The translations under genes and the position numbers were made by a program. The notes below the pieces were generated by a model. The model saw only the letters and a list, made by a program, of their open reading frames with translations, was not told the DNA's origin and did not search any database. DNA of 24,313 bases from an uncultured Lachnospiraceae bacterium (GTDB lineage Bacteria; Bacillota; Clostridia; Lachnospirales; Lachnospiraceae). The stretch is from NCBI GenBank assembly GCA_910586725.1, contig CAJUJL010000041.1, forward strand, positions 1 through 24,313, given 5' to 3'. This document shows positions 1 to 6,500 of this stretch, in pieces (position 1 is the stretch's first letter; each line of letters starts with the position of its first letter).

Positions 1-54
1 TTTTACGGCTTGGATTTTATATTCCATGTCGTATTTCCGTTGTTTTTTTGCCAT
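1..54 (-). CDS. IS3-like transposase OrfA, N-terminal fragment (runs off left edge)
   Basis: Eighteen codons are visible before the window edge, reading MAKKQRKYDMEYKIQAVK. The lysine-rich start followed by a 'Y-x-x-E-Y-K-I-x-A-V-K' stretch is typical of the helix-turn-helix OrfA protein of IS3-family insertion sequences, which binds the element's ends and is normally joined to the DDE-domain OrfB by frameshifting. A strong ribosome binding site (AAGGAGGC on the minus strand, about 62-69) supports the ATG at 54. Immediately beyond lies the element's end and then a headless ATPase gene, consistent with this IS having inserted into, or deleted part of, an older transposon. Too little is visible to name the IS or say whether it is intact. 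Confidence 0.7.
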   Translation of the reverse strand, partial: MAKKQRKYDMEYKIQAVK

Positions 55-132
55 TATAGTTGCCTCCTTGATTCTCTTTGATTATGCATCAATTCCTTGC
101 GTATAAGGTGTCAACTAAAATGATACAACATC
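1..132 (-). mobile_element. End of an IS3-like insertion sequence
   Basis: The transposase gene reads leftward from 54, so the element's left end (upstream of OrfA) should lie between about 71 and 132. The neighbouring ATPase reading frame is open only from 124 onward (stop at 121-123), and protein similarity begins at about 133, so the boundary is placed near 120-133. The bases at 132-133 read CA, the usual 3' dinucleotide of such elements, but the exact boundary and terminal inverted repeat cannot be fixed because the other end is outside the window. Confidence 0.5.
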
Positions 133-552
133 ATGTTAGGGAAGGATATGCTGGAAGAACTGAGGTTCCTGCTGAATTGCAGGTTTGACTCCACAAGCCC
201 GATGTCGCTGGTGCTTGTAGGTCAGACGGAATTATGGGAGCAGAAACTCAAGCTTCAGGCCTATGAGGCCATAAGGCAGCGTATCGACATGAACATCGTG
301 CTGGGAAGGCTGGACCGTGCAGAAACAGGAAAATATGTTGCAACCCATATGGCATATGCGGGTGCAGGGAAAGAGATATTCACCAGCGGCGCAGAGGACG
401 AAGTCTATAAGATATCTGCGGGCATACCGCGGATGATAAACCGTGTATGTGAAAAGGCGCTGATGTATGCGTGCCAGCAGCAGAAGCGGCTGGTGGACGA
501 GCACATGGTGCGTTTTGTGGCGGACCATGAGATGCTGGGAGGTGTGGGATGA
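133..552 (+). pseudogene. ExeA/TniB-like transposition AAA+ ATPase, C-terminal remnant
   Basis: The 139 residues match the C-terminal half of ExeA/TniB/IstB-type AAA+ ATPases that accompany DDE transposases and help choose the target site. Visible family features are 'SLVLVGQTEL' (sensor-1 region, about residues 25-35), 'AIRQRI' (arginine-finger-like, about 46-51), and 'SAGIPRMINRVCEKAL' (sensor-2 region, about 95-110), then 'QQKRLVDEHMV'. The usual N-terminal part with Walker A and Walker B is missing. The frame is closed by a stop at 121-123 and there is no ribosome binding site before the ATG at 133. The gene was therefore beheaded, most simply by the adjacent IS. It overlaps the next gene by four bases (ATGA), an original operon trait. 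The partner transposase is absent. Confidence 0.8.
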
Positions 553-899
553 TGACATGGCCGGAAGGGCGCATGGAGTTTGTATGCACCGTGCCGGCGG
601 AAGAAGGAAAAAGGGAAGAAAGATGGCTTGGGGAAGTGAAAGTCAGAAGTTACGGCCCGGGCATGGCGGAGCTTATTATTTATGGGAGGGACAGCTGTAC
701 CAATGCAGTGATCGGGAAATATATGAGCGGCCAGTATATCTGTATGCCGGACATCGATACAGGATGCCCCTTAAGCAGACTGTCCGATTTATTCTGGAAC
801 AAAGAGAGGCTGTCAGCGAATATGAATGAAACAGATGCTGTAACCGTTGCCCACGCCCTGCGGGCATTATCCGGGTATACAGGGAAAGACTGGCTGTAG
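549..899 (+). CDS. Small transposon accessory protein, unknown function (DUF6618-like)
   Basis: A 116-residue protein whose ATG overlaps the stop of the upstream ATPase, indicating translational coupling in the original element. Visible features are a short beta-rich N-terminal half, the segment 'ISGYICMPDIDTGC'-like around residues 60-75 (read here as QYICMPDIDTGCPLS), 'DLFWNKERL' and a C-terminal 'DAVTVAHALRAL' helix. From memory this pattern resembles small Firmicute proteins grouped as DUF6618, which I cannot verify here. No catalytic motif is evident. Its neighbours suggest it is cargo or an accessory factor of the transposon. With the ATPase broken, it may no longer be expressed unless a promoter lies in the left-hand IS. 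Confidence 0.6.
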   Translation: MMTWPEGRMEFVCTVPAEEGKREERWLGEVKVRSYGPGMAELIIYGRDSCTNAVIGKYMSGQYICMPDIDTGCPLSRLSDLFWNKERLSANMNETDAVTVAHALRALSGYTGKDWL

Positions 900-1225
900 G
901 GAAGCGTGGCAACTATACGCAAAACAGATGTTAGGCGAAGTGTGTGGGTTGAAGGGACAATTCAATAAAAGGGAAGGAAAAGCAGGCCGTCCGGAGGAAA
1001 CCGGGCGGCCTGCTTTATAAGTTGAGTATGTCTGTGGCACAACTCCATGAAGGGATAGGAAATGGGGGAAGTAGAATTGTCAGATAATTACCGGCTGGGG
1101 GATGGAAAAAGCTGTCTGGGAAGCTGACAAAAAGCGAAGGGCAGATAATTGTAAATACAATTAGGCTGGTGACAGGAAAACGGGCAGGTTTGCGACAGCG
1201 GACAGGGGTAAATCTGTGACAGCTC
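900..1225. other. Non-coding gap: terminator plus repeated transposon-end motifs
   Basis: No credible gene is seen here. The first part holds the hairpin at 979-1020. The second part holds the repeated CAGATAATT and GACAG motifs described for the transposon end. An AT-rich stretch 'AATTGTAAATACAATT' at 1147-1162 is a near-perfect palindrome. Confidence 0.6.
979..1020 (+). terminator. GC-rich hairpin terminator after the transposon genes
   Basis: A stem AAGCAGGCCGTCCGG (980-994) pairs with CCGGGCGGCCTGCTT (1001-1015) around a short purine loop, with one mismatch or wobble. The following tract TTATAA is only weakly T-rich. It lies about 80 bases after the small transposon protein and would end that transcript. 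Confidence 0.65.
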
Positions 1226-1528
1226 ATGAAGTTATTAACATATATCAATTTAATGGGAATTTTTGAAAGATACTCAGACATGGATGAAGAAGATTTTTTG
1301 AACGGATTCACGATAAATGAGCAGGAGCGTAAAAGATCATTAGATTATGAAATAAGCAGGTATTTGTCAAACGTGCGAAGTGATAGAATGGGCTGTCCAA
1401 TTATACATGCAGTGGGTATATATGGATGGAAACCTATTTATAAAGATGATGGTGAAAATATTATCCAAGTTCTATGGAAAGAAAGATATACTTCTAATTA
1501 TGTCATGGATGAATACGTGATAGGGTAA
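1226..1528 (+). CDS. Hypothetical protein, probably missing its N-terminus
   Basis: A 100-residue reading frame with clostridial codon use, much more AT-rich than the transposon beside it. I do not recognise the family. It has an acidic, lysine/aspartate-rich N-terminal half ('MDEEDFLNGFTINEQERKRS') and an aromatic-rich C-terminal half ('AVGIYGWKPIYKDDGENIIQ') that looks like beta strands of a small globular protein. No signal peptide or membrane segment is visible. The ATG at 1226 has no ribosome binding site and lies four bases from the proposed transposon end. The frame is closed by a stop at 1217-1219 inside that end. The simplest reading is that the transposon inserted into a longer gene and this is the surviving 3' part. 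Confidence 0.45.
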   Translation: MKLLTYINLMGIFERYSDMDEEDFLNGFTINEQERKRSLDYEISRYLSNVRSDRMGCPIIHAVGIYGWKPIYKDDGENIIQVLWKERYTSNYVMDEYVIG

Positions 1529-1602
1529 GTTGCAGGTTAATAGGAAATTTTACTAATTTTCATTTAGTTGGAAATCAAAAATGTGCAAAGTCCTTTGGGT
1601 GC

Positions 1603-1649
1603 AAAAAATAACGATAGCCACGCTGAAAAACAGGCTATCGTTATTTTTT
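1603..1649. terminator. Perfect 17-bp hairpin, possible bidirectional terminator
   Basis: AAAAAATAACGATAGCC at 1603-1619 is perfectly complementary to GGCTATCGTTATTTTTT at 1633-1649, with a 13-base loop. It has a T tract on the plus strand and another on the minus strand, so it could stop transcription in both directions. It follows the headless hypothetical gene by about 75 bases. Confidence 0.65.
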
Positions 1650-1775
1650 ACATTCTGGAATATCGAAAGTGCGGCAATTTTAATTAAGAAAACGATAGTC
1701 GCTTATGCGGGGATACATCGGCCTTTCTGAAAAGTGTTGATTTCAGAGCGTTTGCGGTAAATTTGAAAACGATAG
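1610..1775 (+). repeat. Three direct copies of AACGATAG about 80 bases apart
   Basis: AACGATAG occurs at 1610-1617, 1691-1698 and 1768-1775 (spacings 81 and 77 bases), the last two as AAAACGATAG, and once inverted as CTATCGTT at 1635-1642 in the hairpin. An 8-mer recurring this often in 170 bases is more than expected by chance. Function unknown. Confidence 0.5.
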
Positions 1776-1827
1776 CACCCACTCAAAAATTGTATCAATC
1801 TGGACACGCAATATGGTGTGAGAGGTC

Positions 1828-1854
1828 GGAAATTTCTCAATTAGAGAAATTTCC
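1828..1854. repeat. 11-bp perfect inverted repeat
   Basis: GGAAATTTCTC (1828-1838) and GAGAAATTTCC (1844-1854) surround a 5-base loop AATTA. There is no T tract directly after it (CTCCTAATTGATTTTT follows), so it may be a weak terminator or an intergenic palindromic element rather than a classic terminator. Confidence 0.5.
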
Positions 1855-1934
1855 TCCTAATTGATTTTTAAAAAAGAATTAAAAATTTAGCTATACCGAA
1901 TAAATCTGCAGGTATGGTAAAATAACCTGCCATC

Positions 1935-1943
1935 TGTTATAAT
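1935..1943 (+). promoter_or_regulatory. Extended -10 promoter for the secreted protein gene
   Basis: TGTTATAAT carries a perfect TATAAT (1938-1943) with the extended-10 TG. The -35 at the usual distance (TGGTAA, 1915-1920) is poor. A 6-bp inverted repeat GCAGGT/ACCTGC lies just upstream at about 1908-1930 and could be an operator. Confidence 0.45.
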
Positions 1944-1950
1944 AAAAAAA

Positions 1951-2329
1951 TACGAAAAACAGAAATCATGCTTTAAACCGAATACGGAGGAATTGTTATG
2001 GGAAAAAACGTTCGCAGATACGTTCTGATAGCGGCAATTGCAGTTTTGTGCATGCTGCCTCAGAAAATATTGGCCCAAAATACAGAATATGATCTCAATC
2101 AGAATAAGACCGTTACCATTGCGCAAAAAGACAGCTATGCGGATTCCGGTAATTACACATGGCTGAAATACACGCCAAAAGCAGACGGCCGTCTGACGAT
2201 CACGTTGTCGGATCCGGAATATGCCGCGCAGAATGCAAAAGGCTATATTGCTCTCTATAATGGCACAAAGACAAGAATTCTCTCTTCCAAATCTATATTT
2301 TACAATACGCAAAACAGAAATCATGCTTT
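1951..2329 (+). repeat. 24-bp direct repeat, one copy upstream and one inside the secreted protein gene
   Basis: Positions 1951-1974 and 2306-2329 are identical at 23 of 24 positions. Both contain AAAACAGAAATCATGCTTT and begin TACG. The only difference is the fifth base (A versus C). The first copy falls between the -10 box and the ribosome binding site. The second encodes part of the mature protein (around residues 104-111). Confidence 0.85.
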
Positions 2330-2789
2330 TTGGAATGAAATTGCATTTGGATTGCAGAAAGGCCAGTCGTATTATATCCGGATAAAAGGAGATTCCGGCG
2401 TAAAAATAACCCGTGCCTTCTCAAAAATAAAAAACAAAGCAGGGAGTTTAAAATCAAGGGCCGTCACGATCAAAAAGAATAAATTCAAATCCGGAATCAT
2501 TCCAGCGGGCGCATCGACCGCCGACTGGTATAAGGTGAAACTGACCAAAAAACAGAAAATACGCATCTATTACAACATAAAAAGCAGGGGAACATTTAAA
2601 ATCTCATTCTATTCCGGATCACAGCTCTACGCCAGCCAAAACGTTTCCTATACGGCCAAACAGAAGAAATTTACAATCTATTTGGAGGTGTCGCAGAAGC
2701 AGACGGGTCTTCAGCCAGGAGTGTATTATATCAAAATCGAACGGGCGGATTCCGGTTCTTCCGGTTCTTACAAAATAAAATGGAATTAA
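1998..2789 (+). CDS. Secreted protein with two PPC-like beta-sandwich domains
   Basis: A 263-residue protein with a clear signal peptide: positive start (MGKNVRR), hydrophobic core (YVLIAAIAVLCMLP) and a cleavage-like site after ILAQ near residue 27. The mature part falls into two similar beta-rich halves. The first, about 30-135, contains 'YTWLKYTPKADGRLTITL' and 'GQSYYIRIKGDSG'. The second, about 150-263, contains 'TADWYKVKLTKKQKIRIYY' and 'PGVYYIKIERADSGSSGSY'. This alternation matches the bacterial pre-peptidase C-terminal (PPC) type fold found on secreted clostridial proteins. No catalytic domain or sortase signal is seen, so it probably binds carbohydrate or protein outside the cell. 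The start is set by GGAGG at about 1987-1991. queA follows after 26 bases and may be co-transcribed. Confidence 0.7.
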   Translation: MGKNVRRYVLIAAIAVLCMLPQKILAQNTEYDLNQNKTVTIAQKDSYADSGNYTWLKYTPKADGRLTITLSDPEYAAQNAKGYIALYNGTKTRILSSKSIFYNTQNRNHAFWNEIAFGLQKGQSYYIRIKGDSGVKITRAFSKIKNKAGSLKSRAVTIKKNKFKSGIIPAGASTADWYKVKLTKKQKIRIYYNIKSRGTFKISFYSGSQLYASQNVSYTAKQKKFTIYLEVSQKQTGLQPGVYYIKIERADSGSSGSYKIKWN

Positions 2790-2815
2790 ATGAAACGACA
2801 GGAGAAAACATAGCG

Positions 2816-3841
2816 ATGGATGTAAAAGAATTTTATTATGATTTACCCGAAGAGCTGATTGCACAGGATCCGTTGGAGAATCGTTCGGCTTCCAGGTTAA
2901 TGGTTCTCGATAAATCATCGGGCAATATAAAACATCAGATATTTTCAGAGATTACGGAGTTTTTACAGCCGGGCGACTGTCTTGTGATTAACAATACAAA
3001 AGTAATCCCTGCCCGTTTATACGGAAGCAGAGAAGACACCAATGCCAAAATTGAACTTCTTCTGCTGAAACGCAAAACAGACAATATCTGGGAGACTTTG
3101 GTCAAACCGGGCAAAAAAGCCAAAATCGGCACGAAAATCATATTTGGCGACGGACTTTTAAAAGGAGAAATCATTGATATTGCAGAAGAAGGCAACCGCC
3201 TGATTCGGTTTGCCTATGACGGCATATTCGAAGAGATCTTAGATAAACTTGGACAGATGCCTCTGCCGCCGTATATAACGCATCCGTTAACGGACAAAAA
3301 CCGTTATCAGACGGTATATGCCAAATACGACGGTTCCGCAGCGGCGCCAACGGCAGGACTGCATTTTACCCCGGAATTATTGCAAAAGATCAAAGAGATG
3401 GGCGTTGCGATTGCGGAAGTTACGCTGCACGTAGGCCTCGGCACGTTTCGTCCGGTAAAAGAAAACGACATTTTAAAACATCATATGCATTCGGAATTTT
3501 TTCAGATCGACGAAACGGCGGCAGACATAATTAATGCGGCAAAAGAAAACGGGAACAGAGTCATCGCAGTAGGCACGACAAGTACAAGAACACTGGAAGC
3601 GGCTGCGGATGAGAATGGTTTTTTGTCTGCCAAAAGCGGATGGACGGAGATCTTTATCTATCCCGGATATACGTTTAAAGTCATTGACGGGCTGATTACA
3701 AATTTCCATTTGCCCGAATCCACGCTGCTTATGCTGGTGTCGGCCCTGGCCCAAAAAGAACATGTATTAAACGCCTACGAAGAGGCAATCCGTAAACGGT
3801 ACCGTTTTTTTAGTTTTGGAGACGCCATGCTGATTATCTGA
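2816..3841 (+). CDS. queA: S-adenosylmethionine:tRNA ribosyltransferase-isomerase
   Basis: QueA moves the ribose of S-adenosylmethionine onto 7-aminomethyl-7-deazaguanine in the tRNA wobble position, making epoxyqueuosine. The 341 residues match the family's usual length and carry its hallmarks: 'FYYDLPEELIAQDPL' at the N-terminus, 'DCLVINNTKVIPARLYG' (about 60-76), 'PLPPYI' (about 150), 'YQTVYAKYDGSAAAPTAGLHFT' region (about 165-186), 'HVGLGTFRPV' (about 210), 'GTTSTRTLE' and 'LITNFHLPESTLLMLVSA' near the C-terminus. The ATG at 2816 is preferred over an in-frame ATG at 2780 because CAGGAGAA lies 10 bases before it and the family begins at MDVKEF. Other queuosine genes are not in the window. 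It converges with aroA, with only five bases between the two stop codons. Confidence 0.97.
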   Translation: MDVKEFYYDLPEELIAQDPLENRSASRLMVLDKSSGNIKHQIFSEITEFLQPGDCLVINNTKVIPARLYGSREDTNAKIELLLLKRKTDNIWETLVKPGKKAKIGTKIIFGDGLLKGEIIDIAEEGNRLIRFAYDGIFEEILDKLGQMPLPPYITHPLTDKNRYQTVYAKYDGSAAAPTAGLHFTPELLQKIKEMGVAIAEVTLHVGLGTFRPVKENDILKHHMHSEFFQIDETAADIINAAKENGNRVIAVGTTSTRTLEAAADENGFLSAKSGWTEIFIYPGYTFKVIDGLITNFHLPESTLLMLVSALAQKEHVLNAYEEAIRKRYRFFSFGDAMLII

Positions 3842-3842
3842 C

Positions 3843-3865
3843 GGGGTTAATGACAGATTAACCCC
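3843..3865. terminator. Hairpin between convergent queA and aroA, overlapping the aroA 3' end
   Basis: GGGGTTAAT (3843-3851) pairs perfectly with ATTAACCCC (3857-3865) around a 5-base loop. The aroA stop codon and last codons lie within it. There is no T tract on either strand, so its strength as a terminator is uncertain. Confidence 0.5.
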
Positions 3866-5130
3866 TCCAGATCGCGGTAAAAAGAGGGATAGGAAATCGC
3901 AACGCAGTCTGCGTTTTTCATGGTGCACGGCTCCTTTAAGGCAAGAGCCGCAATTGCAAATGACATTGCAATTCTATGATCCATATAACTCTCAAAGTCC
4001 GCTCTATGAAGCAGATTTGGATTTCCGTTTATAATCATCCCGTCTTCTGTCGGGATCACGTCTGCGCCCATACGCAGCAAATTATCTGTAACCGTTCCAA
4101 TCCGGTCGGATTCTTTGACTTTTAGTTCGGCCGCGTCTCTGATTATGGTAGTTCCTTCTGCAAATGCGGCCATCACCGCAAGGATGGGAATTTCATCAAT
4201 CAAAGCAGGTATCATTTCTTTTTCAATCACAGTTCCATGAAGAGAGCCGGATGTAACAAGCAAATCGCAGACGCATTCGCCGGAAACCGTACGCTCATTC
4301 AGCATCTGAATCTTTCCGCCCATTGCGCGGGCGGCCTTTAAAATGCCGTCTCTGGTCGGGTTGACGCCGACATTTTGAATCAAAATTTCCGCATCCTTTA
4401 CCAGCAGTCCGGCCGCAATAAAATAAGCCGCCGAAGATATATCGCCGGGAACGAAAATCTTTTGTCCGGTCAAAGAAGGCTGCGGCAGAATGGAAACCGT
4501 TGTGCCTTCGGATTTTATGTTTGCGCCAAATGCGGAAAGCATCAGCTCCGTATGGTTTCTGGACAACACAGGCTCCGTAACGCCGGTAACGCCGTCGGCA
4601 AAAAGCCCGGCAAGCAAAACGCAGGACTTTACCTGCGCGGAGGCTACGGGAGAATTGTAATGTATGCCATTTAATTTTGCGGGAGAAAATAACAGCGGTA
4701 CGCAGCCGTTATTTCTTTCACTGCGCACATCGGCGCCCATTGCCAGAAGCGGCGTAAGAATCCGCTTCATCGGCCGTTTCTGAATCGACGCGTCTCCGCT
4801 GACGGAAGAAGCAAACGGCTGGCCGGCAAGAATGCCGGACATAAGACGCACGGTAGTTCCGCTGTTTCCTGCGTCCAGTAAACCCTCCGGAGCGCGGAGA
4901 GCATGCAGCCCTTTCCCGTAAATGACAATCTTCTCCGGCTGGTTTTCAATGGAGACGCCCATTTTCCGGAAACAGGAAATCGTAGATAAGCAGTCCGCTC
5001 CCTGTAAAAAATTTTGGACCTCGGTGATTCCATTGGAAATTGCCCCAAACATAATGGCGCGGTGTGAAATTGATTTATCACCTGGAACCGATATGGTTCC
5101 TCTTAATTGCTTTGCATTTTTTAACTCCAT
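3847..5130 (-). CDS. aroA: 3-phosphoshikimate 1-carboxyvinyltransferase (EPSP synthase)
   Basis: This enzyme joins phosphoenolpyruvate to shikimate-3-phosphate, the sixth shikimate-pathway step towards chorismate. The 427 residues match the family. Visible motifs are 'GDKSISHRA' (17-25, phosphate-binding Lys/Ser), 'DAGNSGTTVRL' (86-96, PEP-binding loop in the Bacillus/Staphylococcus form), 'SAQVKSCVLLAGL' (about 160-172), 'DEIPILAVMAAFAEG' (catalytic Asp, about 310) and 'LKVKESDRI' (about 338-346). The start is supported by AAAGGAAA before the ATG. It lies 17 bases downstream of tyrA on the same strand, so the pair forms an aromatic amino-acid operon leading from shikimate phosphate and, separately, from prephenate to tyrosine. 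No attenuator was noted in the gap. Confidence 0.97.
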   Translation of the reverse strand: MELKNAKQLRGTISVPGDKSISHRAIMFGAISNGITEVQNFLQGADCLSTISCFRKMGVSIENQPEKIVIYGKGLHALRAPEGLLDAGNSGTTVRLMSGILAGQPFASSVSGDASIQKRPMKRILTPLLAMGADVRSERNNGCVPLLFSPAKLNGIHYNSPVASAQVKSCVLLAGLFADGVTGVTEPVLSRNHTELMLSAFGANIKSEGTTVSILPQPSLTGQKIFVPGDISSAAYFIAAGLLVKDAEILIQNVGVNPTRDGILKAARAMGGKIQMLNERTVSGECVCDLLVTSGSLHGTVIEKEMIPALIDEIPILAVMAAFAEGTTIIRDAAELKVKESDRIGTVTDNLLRMGADVIPTEDGMIINGNPNLLHRADFESYMDHRIAMSFAIAALALKEPCTMKNADCVAISYPSFYRDLEGLICH

Positions 5131-5147
5131 AAGTTTCCTTTCGTAGA

Positions 5148-6245
5148 TCAGCGTTCATAAACCGTATAATGGTATTTGCGCAGCAGTTCAATAGCACGCG
5201 CATAGGACATTTGGTCGTACATCTCAATTCTCAAAACGCCTTCTTCAAATTCACGGTTGTGTATAATTCCAATATTTTTAATGCTTAAATTATTGCTGGC
5301 TAAAATAGTGGCAATTGCAGCTATGCCGCCGGCCTCGTCGATCAAATCACAATAAAATTCAAATACGGTCCGTATGGAGCCTTTGGGTGAGATTTCCAGG
5401 GAATCTCTGTAGTCTTTGGAAGACTGGAAAAAACGCCTGATCCCGTCGGAATCTAAGGCTGCGATTTTGCCTTGAATATCGTTTAAAATCTTTTGATAAG
5501 CGTCAAACATACAAAGAATCTGATCCTTATTCGTCATGCAGATTTCTTCCCACATAACGGGGGAAGAGCTTGCAATCCTTGTAATATCCCGAAATCCTCC
5601 GGCTGCAATGGTTTTCATCGTCTCCTGTGAATCGTCGGACGCTTCCACAAAATTTACCAGCGACGCCGCCAGAATATGGGGCAGATGACTGATCGCCGCC
5701 GTGGCAGCGTCATGCGCGTCATAATTTAAAATCATAGGGATTGCCCCAAGCGATCCTATAAATTCCTGAAATTCCTCCACATAAGACGGATGTATGGCAG
5801 AAGTGGGCGTAAGAATATAATACGCATTTTCCAGCAGATATGCCGTGGCGTTGCCAAGGCCTGTCTTTTCCGAGCCGGCCATCGGATGCCCTCCAATAAA
5901 ATGCCCGTCCATTCCCAGTTTACAAACAGCTTTGTGAATGTCTCCTTTTACGCTTCCTACATCGGTTAAAATACAGGAATCTTTTATGATGTCTTTTAAT
6001 TGTTTGATATAGAGCAGATTCTGCTGCACCGGAGCGCACAAAAACACGCAGTCGCAGTCGCAAAAATCTTCTATGGATGCATTTTCACTGTTTTCAATCA
6101 GGCCTTCTTCATAGGCCATCGTAATCGTAGACGCATGTGCGGACAATGCAATGATTTTCAGATCTGCATGAATCCGTTTGGCGGTTTTTACGATGGAACC
6201 GCCGATTAAGCCCAAACCAATAAATCCAAGTTTCTGGATTGTCAT
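5148..6245 (-). CDS. tyrA: Prephenate dehydrogenase with C-terminal ACT domain
   Basis: TyrA oxidatively decarboxylates prephenate to 4-hydroxyphenylpyruvate, the committed step to tyrosine. The 365 residues begin with an NAD-binding Rossmann fold ('GFIGLGLIGGS', residues 7-17, GxGxxG) and contain the family motif 'GGHPMAGSEKTG' (about 118-129), with catalytic and substrate-binding residues around 'TDVGSVKG' (about 94-101) and 'SHLPHILA' (about 186-193). Residues about 290-365 ('EAGGIAAIATILASNNLSIK', 'EGVLRIEM') form an ACT domain, the usual site for tyrosine feedback inhibition. No chorismate mutase domain is fused. AGGAGG sits eight bases before the ATG, and a near-consensus promoter lies at 6284-6312. 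aroA follows in the same transcript. Confidence 0.96.
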   Translation of the reverse strand: MTIQKLGFIGLGLIGGSIVKTAKRIHADLKIIALSAHASTITMAYEEGLIENSENASIEDFCDCDCVFLCAPVQQNLLYIKQLKDIIKDSCILTDVGSVKGDIHKAVCKLGMDGHFIGGHPMAGSEKTGLGNATAYLLENAYYILTPTSAIHPSYVEEFQEFIGSLGAIPMILNYDAHDAATAAISHLPHILAASLVNFVEASDDSQETMKTIAAGGFRDITRIASSSPVMWEEICMTNKDQILCMFDAYQKILNDIQGKIAALDSDGIRRFFQSSKDYRDSLEISPKGSIRTVFEFYCDLIDEAGGIAAIATILASNNLSIKNIGIIHNREFEEGVLRIEMYDQMSYARAIELLRKYHYTVYER

Positions 6246-6283
6246 GAAAAATCCTCCTGTTAATCAAGAAATTACTACGTTTC

Positions 6284-6312
6284 ATCATAATATGTCCCGG
6301 CAGAAATGTCAA
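6284..6312 (-). promoter_or_regulatory. Promoter of the tyrA-aroA operon
   Basis: On the minus strand TTGACA (6307-6312) and TATGAT (6284-6289) are separated by exactly 17 bases. The first hexamer is a perfect sigma-A -35 and the second differs from TATAAT by one base. The transcript would begin near 6277, about 30 bases before tyrA. Confidence 0.8.
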
Positions 6313-6414
6313 TGCTTTAAAGCAGTAAAGCAGCTAAAAATGGCGCGTTTCCGTTTTTTCATCAAGGACATTATCAAACAACTGAAATTAAAATGTCTAA
6401 ATTGTATAAAATAG

Positions 6415-6443
6415 TTGTAATACCGGCAGAAATTTAGTAAAAT
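6415..6443 (+). promoter_or_regulatory. Promoter of the EF-G paralogue gene
   Basis: TTGTAA (6415-6420) and TAAAAT (6438-6443) lie 17 bases apart, 57 bases before the start codon. The leader is AT-rich and shows no obvious hairpin. Confidence 0.6.
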
Positions 6444-6500
6444 ATAACCATATAAAAAGACAGAATATTCTGTAACGAACTAGATTGGAGGATTTGTTTT

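Larger units (their letters stand above)
133..1221 (+). mobile_element. Remnant of a TniB/ExeA-ATPase-type transposon with probable right end
   Basis: This block holds the beheaded ATPase, the accessory protein, a terminator and about 200 non-coding bases with repeated short motifs. It is visibly more GC-rich than the DNA on either side. The proposed right end reads TGACA at 1217-1221, whose complement TGTCA is the terminal sequence seen in Tn5053/Tn552-like elements. The motif CAGATAATT occurs at 1081-1089 and again at 1142-1150, and GACAG/GACAA occurs at about 1125, 1171, 1194, 1201 and 1218. Repeats of this sort are the layout expected of multiple transposase binding sites. The left end and the transposase are missing. 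Confidence 0.55.
1529..1997. other. Gene-free region with palindromes and repeated AACGATAG motifs
   Basis: No convincing coding sequence on either strand. It contains a 17-bp perfect hairpin (1603-1649), three direct copies of AACGATAG, an 11-bp perfect hairpin (1828-1854), a promoter-like site near 1938 and one copy of a 24-bp repeat (1951-1974) whose second copy is inside the next gene. These are listed separately. Confidence 0.6.

Noticed and set aside
467..829. 120-codon plus-strand frame overlapping the ATPase end and the accessory gene
   Set aside because: It is out of frame with two well-supported coding segments, is rich in Arg/Trp/Cys as shadow frames often are, and has no ribosome binding site.
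1603..1854. CRISPR array
   Set aside because: The AACGATAG copies are only 8 bases long with unequal spacing and no longer repeat unit, and there are no cas genes.
1887..2324. 145-codon minus-strand frame opposite the secreted protein gene
   Set aside because: The plus strand carries a clear signal-peptide protein with promoter and ribosome binding site. The minus frame is a Cys/Ile-rich shadow with no start signals.
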